From Methanoregulaceae archaeon (lineage in GTDB: Archaea > Halobacteriota > Methanomicrobia > Methanomicrobiales > Methanospirillaceae), in NCBI GenBank assembly GCA_013331215.1, contig DUGU01000119.1, positions 1 to 7,653 of the forward strand: a stretch of 7,653 nt of DNA, in the 5' to 3' direction. The position numbers and the translations under genes were made by a program. This document shows, in pieces, positions 5,122-7,653 of the stretch (position 1 is the stretch's first letter; each line of letters opens with the position of its first letter). The notes below the pieces were generated by a model. That model had not been told where the DNA came from. It did no database searches and saw nothing but the letters and a program-made list of their open reading frames with translations.

Positions 5122-6857
5122 TGGACGATACGGCCGACGTTCGACTCGCCAACCTCTCGCGGTTCGTCTTCTCGGCCCCGTCCTGGCGCCGCTCGATGGT
5201 GATCGCCATCGTCCTCGGGTTCGCGGTCGACATCGGGTCGTACTCGCTCGGCGGGCCGATCCGGCTCTTCGGGACCCTCGCGTTCACCCTGCCCACGCTC
5301 GTCGCCTTCGTCCTGACCAAGCCGCTGGTCGAGCTCTCCGAGCGGCCCCTGACCTGGAACCGATCGGCCCTGCTCGCGGCCGCGAGCATGATCTTCATGG
5401 TCCTTATCACCATGCCGGCCGTGCTCCCGGCGCGGAGCTGGGTGCCGCTCGTGTACGCCAGCGCGATCGGTTTCGCCTTCGGCCTGCGCCTGCTCGTCCT
5501 GGTCGCGGTCTCGGACTACCGCGTGCTCCACATGGTCGGACCGGCCTCGACCCAGGCCGTTGCGGGGGTCGTGGTCGGGACCTGGCTCTTCGGGGCGACG
5601 TTCCTACCTCTCGCAGTCCTGCTGATGGGTGTCTTCCTGCTCGGCTTCACGATCCTGATCTGGTTGATCGAGCGGCCCCTTCACCGGGCCTTCGGGATCC
5701 ACGGGCTCTCGTTCCTGAACGCGTTCATCGCGCACCTGACGGACGGCTCGCGGGCGATGGAGGAGTTCTTCCGCGAGATCGGCGAGTCCGTGACGGTGCC
5801 GCAGACGAGCTTCTTCTTCCGCCGCGAGGGGCGACCGGACCTGGTCGTCACCATCCCGAACGTCCACCCCGGGCCGATGGGCGAGATCGGGGGCGGCAAC
5901 ATCCCGGTCCGGTTCGCGGCCGAGTTCGAGGAGTCGGTGATGGTCCCGCACGGGTGCGCGACCCACGACTTCAACCTGGTCAGCGAGGACGAGATTCGGA
6001 AGCTGGTCGAGGGGGTCCGGGCGACGAAGGCCGATCTGCGGTTCGACGGCGGGGCGTCGCCGGCCGTGCGCCGGACCTCGGGCTCGGTCCGCCTCCTCTG
6101 CCAGCGTTTCGGCGACGCCCTCCTCGTGGTCGCGACGCGGGCGCCGCGCACGACCGAGGACCTGGACTTCTCGTTCGCCCCGACCTTCGACGCCGAGGGG
6201 CGGCGGCGGTTCTCGGCCCTCGGGTTCGTGGACGCCCATAACTGCATGGCCGAGATCTCGGGCCCTGTCTTCCCCGGGACGCCGGTCGGCTCCGAGTACC
6301 TCCGCGGGGTCCGCGAGGCCGTGGACGCGATGCCGGGCGAGTCCTCGGGCCCGTTCGCGGCCGGGTACGGGCGCAAGCCGGTGCCGTTCTCGCGGGTGCA
6401 GGGCTTCGGCGACCTCGGCGTACAGGCGCTCGTGGTCGAGACCGGCGGCCAGAAAACCGCGTACGTCCTGCTCGACGGGAACAACATGGTCGAGGGAGCC
6501 CGCGACGCCATCGTCGCCCGGTGCCTCGAGCTGGTCGACGAGGCCGAGGTCATGACCACTGACTCGCACGTCGTGAACACGATCACGGGCAGGAACCCGA
6601 TCGGGATGGCCGTTCCCGTCGAGGAGCTCGCCCCCGTGCTCGAACGCGCGCTCCGGGCCGCGCTCGCCGACCTCGCGCCGGCCACGGTGGCGTCCTCGAC
6701 CGCGTGGTGCGAGGGGGTCGTGGTCTTCGGCTCGACGCGGATCACGCAGCTCGCGGCCACGGTCAACGCGATGCTCGTCTTCGTGGCCCCGCTCTCGCTC
6801 GCGATCCTCCTGCTCGCGTTCATCCTCTCGGTCGTCACCTACCTCGTCCTGCTCTGA
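5121..6857 (+). CDS. DUF2070 family archaeal membrane protein
   Basis: A complete 578-residue protein of the archaeal DUF2070 family, function unknown. Six hydrophobic segments occupy about 26-44, 48-66, 84-103, 108-130, 142-160 and 162-184. A soluble domain spans about 190-540, and hydrophobic sequence returns at 545-578 as one or two helices. The soluble part holds motifs that look like metal or phosphate ligands: NVHPGPMGEIGGGN (247-260), PHGCATHDFN (276-285), DAHNC (371-375), DGNNMVEGARD (452-462) and TTDSHVVNT (479-487). Candidate ligands are His249, His277, His282, Asp283, Asp371, His373, Asp481 and His483. A membrane-anchored metal-dependent hydrolase is a reasonable inference but unproven. 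With six N-terminal helices the soluble domain would share the side of the N-terminus, probably cytoplasmic. The start overlaps the dph6 stop (TGATG), with a weak AGGGG site at 5107-5111. Confidence 0.92.
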   Translation: MDDTADVRLANLSRFVFSAPSWRRSMVIAIVLGFAVDIGSYSLGGPIRLFGTLAFTLPTLVAFVLTKPLVELSERPLTWNRSALLAAASMIFMVLITMPAVLPARSWVPLVYASAIGFAFGLRLLVLVAVSDYRVLHMVGPASTQAVAGVVVGTWLFGATFLPLAVLLMGVFLLGFTILIWLIERPLHRAFGIHGLSFLNAFIAHLTDGSRAMEEFFREIGESVTVPQTSFFFRREGRPDLVVTIPNVHPGPMGEIGGGNIPVRFAAEFEESVMVPHGCATHDFNLVSEDEIRKLVEGVRATKADLRFDGGASPAVRRTSGSVRLLCQRFGDALLVVATRAPRTTEDLDFSFAPTFDAEGRRRFSALGFVDAHNCMAEISGPVFPGTPVGSEYLRGVREAVDAMPGESSGPFAAGYGRKPVPFSRVQGFGDLGVQALVVETGGQKTAYVLLDGNNMVEGARDAIVARCLELVDEAEVMTTDSHVVNTITGRNPIGMAVPVEELAPVLERALRAALADLAPATVASSTAWCEGVVVFGSTRITQLAATVNAMLVFVAPLSLAILLLAFILSVVTYLVLL

Positions 6858-7062
6858 CTATTCCGAACGAGAGGTCGAGCGCGCGTCATTCCGGCCGCCA
6901 GGAGAATCCGGGCCTCGTCGACAGGAGTGAGGAACGCCCCCGATCGCGCCGGGCAGGGAGAGGGATTTTCCTGTCTTTCACCGAATGAGAACCTGACGAT
7001 GATCGCGATTACGGCATTCCGACCGACGGAAGTGCCGGACGAGATGCGGATTCAGAGTCGGG
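6858..7062. other. Convergent intergenic region
   Basis: This 205-base gap between the DUF2070 stop and the minus-strand acyltransferase stop holds no convincing gene. A mildly T-rich patch at 6965-6979 (GATTTTCCTGTCTTT, 6964-6978) could end plus-strand transcription, about 110 bases after the DUF2070 stop. A hairpin lies at 7012-7037. Base composition shifts from extremely GC-rich to more balanced across this gap. Confidence 0.7.
7012..7037 (-). terminator. Hairpin downstream of the acyltransferase gene
   Basis: CGGCATTCC (7012-7020) pairs with GGAAgTGCCG (7028-7037), leaving one bulged G at 7032; G7021 and C7027 can add a tenth pair around the loop ACCGA. It lies 26 bases beyond the acyltransferase stop on the minus strand. 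No T run follows in that direction, so it is not a classical intrinsic terminator. It may stabilise a 3' end or be a transcript boundary between the convergent genes. Confidence 0.4.
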
Positions 7063-7653
7063 TCACAGGACATTTTTCAATAACGGTATTCTGCGGAAGA
7101 CGAAGTGCGTCGCCGCGAAGCATAACGGAACGCAGACGATGCAGAGTGCGAGCCATTTCACAACCGGGTACAGTGCGACCGGGCCGGACAGCAGGGCGAC
7201 GGCGACGATGATCGGCGGATGTAACCTGTAGACGGCGAACGAGTTGGCCGAGAGTGTTTTGACCAATGTACTCTGGCGATTGAATTTCCCCCTGAAGACG
7301 ACGACGAGGCCGATGCTCATGGCGACCGCCACAAAGAACCCCCAGAGCGAATATGCCGCGCTCTGCCAGGTCGGCCCCCCGTTGAGGGCGGCCGTTGTTC
7401 CGCTCGCAGTGGCTACGATGGCCAGCGCGAGCCAGGCGAGGAAGCCCAGGACGATGCCGCTAACGAGCCACCGTTTTCCGGTCCGATAGCCGATCCCGGC
7501 GAAGAGGTCGTTTCTGTACGCGACGATGCCCACGACGAAGAGGGCGATGTACGAGGCGGAATAGCAGAGCTGCACGTTCCGGATGCTCGTCCCGATCGGC
7601 TGGACGATCCCGATCCAAAAGGCGGAGACGGCGATGATCAGGATCAGGAGAGC
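7063..7653 (-). CDS. Acyltransferase 3 family membrane protein (5' partial, C-terminal half)
   Basis: The minus-strand frame is open to the right edge, giving 196 visible residues; the start lies outside. A GTG at 7575 is internal, because the frame continues through it into another hydrophobic segment. About six membrane segments are visible (roughly 2-18, 35-46, 62-84, 98-120, 138-161, 166-185). QLCYSASYIALFVVGIVAY (28-46) and SFAVYRLHPPIIV (138-150) match the late helices of acyltransferase-3 proteins such as OafA-type O-acetyltransferases, which acetylate sugars on surface polysaccharide or lipid carriers. The catalytic His/Arg of the N-terminal half is not in the window, so activity cannot be judged. 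The gene is convergent to the others and uses AGA, ATA, TTA, TTG, AAA and AAT codons close together near its end, unlike its neighbours, suggesting later acquisition. Confidence 0.82.
   Translation of the reverse strand, partial: ALLILIIAVSAFWIGIVQPIGTSIRNVQLCYSASYIALFVVGIVAYRNDLFAGIGYRTGKRWLVSGIVLGFLAWLALAIVATASGTTAALNGGPTWQSAAYSLWGFFVAVAMSIGLVVVFRGKFNRQSTLVKTLSANSFAVYRLHPPIIVAVALLSGPVALYPVVKWLALCIVCVPLCFAATHFVFRRIPLLKNVL

Noticed and set aside
5604..6838. Long minus-strand open frames of 321 and 385 codons opposite the DUF2070 gene.
   Set aside because: They are rich in Arg, Pro, Ser and Thr or Arg, Asp and Glu without any domain pattern, as expected opposite a GC-rich gene. The plus-strand protein has clear membrane segments and family motifs.
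7063..7575. Taking the GTG at 7575 as the start of a short complete 170-residue membrane protein.
   Set aside because: The frame stays open to the right edge and adds a further hydrophobic helix, and acyltransferase-3 proteins are about twice as long, so the gene is partial.
1..7653. Search by eye for CRISPR repeats, tRNA or rRNA genes, insertion sequences and defence genes.
   Set aside because: No regularly spaced repeats, cloverleaf-like sequence, transposase motif or terminal inverted repeats were seen; nearly all of the window is accounted for by ordinary coding genes.

Overview
The window looks like a high-GC euryarchaeal chromosome, most plausibly a methanogen of the Methanomicrobiales type. 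The evidence is gene content: GatE (the archaea-only GatDE amidotransferase), an archaeal diphthine-ammonia ligase, an UPF0212/DUF555 protein, a DUF5350 protein and a DUF2070 membrane protein. Archaeal TATA-like boxes and GGTGA-type Shine-Dalgarno sites agree. The lineage call is an inference from gene families recognised by eye; no database search was run.

Layout. 1-1802 holds gatE, lacking only its extreme N-terminus. A 48-base gap carries a TATA-like box and a strong ribosome binding site for a small, very basic DUF5350 protein (1851-2162) with an RGG-box-like tract. After a T6 run comes a tightly packed block on the plus strand: an unrecognised helical protein (2199-2555), a small nitroreductase-fold flavoprotein (2542-3069, overlapping by 14 bases), an UPF0212 protein (3077-3550) and a PfkB-family sugar/nucleoside kinase (3555-4445). 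At two of these junctions the TGA stop is itself part of the next gene's ribosome binding site. Next comes dph6 (4465-5121), whose stop shares one base with the start of a 578-residue DUF2070 membrane protein (5121-6857). A 205-base convergent intergenic region with one clear hairpin follows. The window ends inside a minus-strand membrane acyltransferase (7063-7653), whose codon use is visibly more AT-rich than everything before it.

How the genes fit together. Two genes have firm translation roles: gatE makes Gln-tRNA(Gln) and dph6 completes diphthamide on elongation factor 2. The DUF5350 protein may bind RNA. The flavoprotein, UPF0212 protein and PfkB kinase look like core housekeeping or cofactor/nucleoside metabolism genes in one transcript, but their substrates cannot be read from sequence. 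The acyltransferase belongs to a separate, probably surface-polysaccharide locus.

No mobile element, CRISPR array, tRNA or rRNA was seen. I did not find an obvious new multi-gene system. The best leads for unknown biology are the DUF2070 protein, with a set of His/Asp motifs suggesting a membrane-anchored metal-dependent enzyme coupled to dph6, the orphan helical protein fused translationally to the flavoprotein, and the RGG-rich DUF5350 protein.
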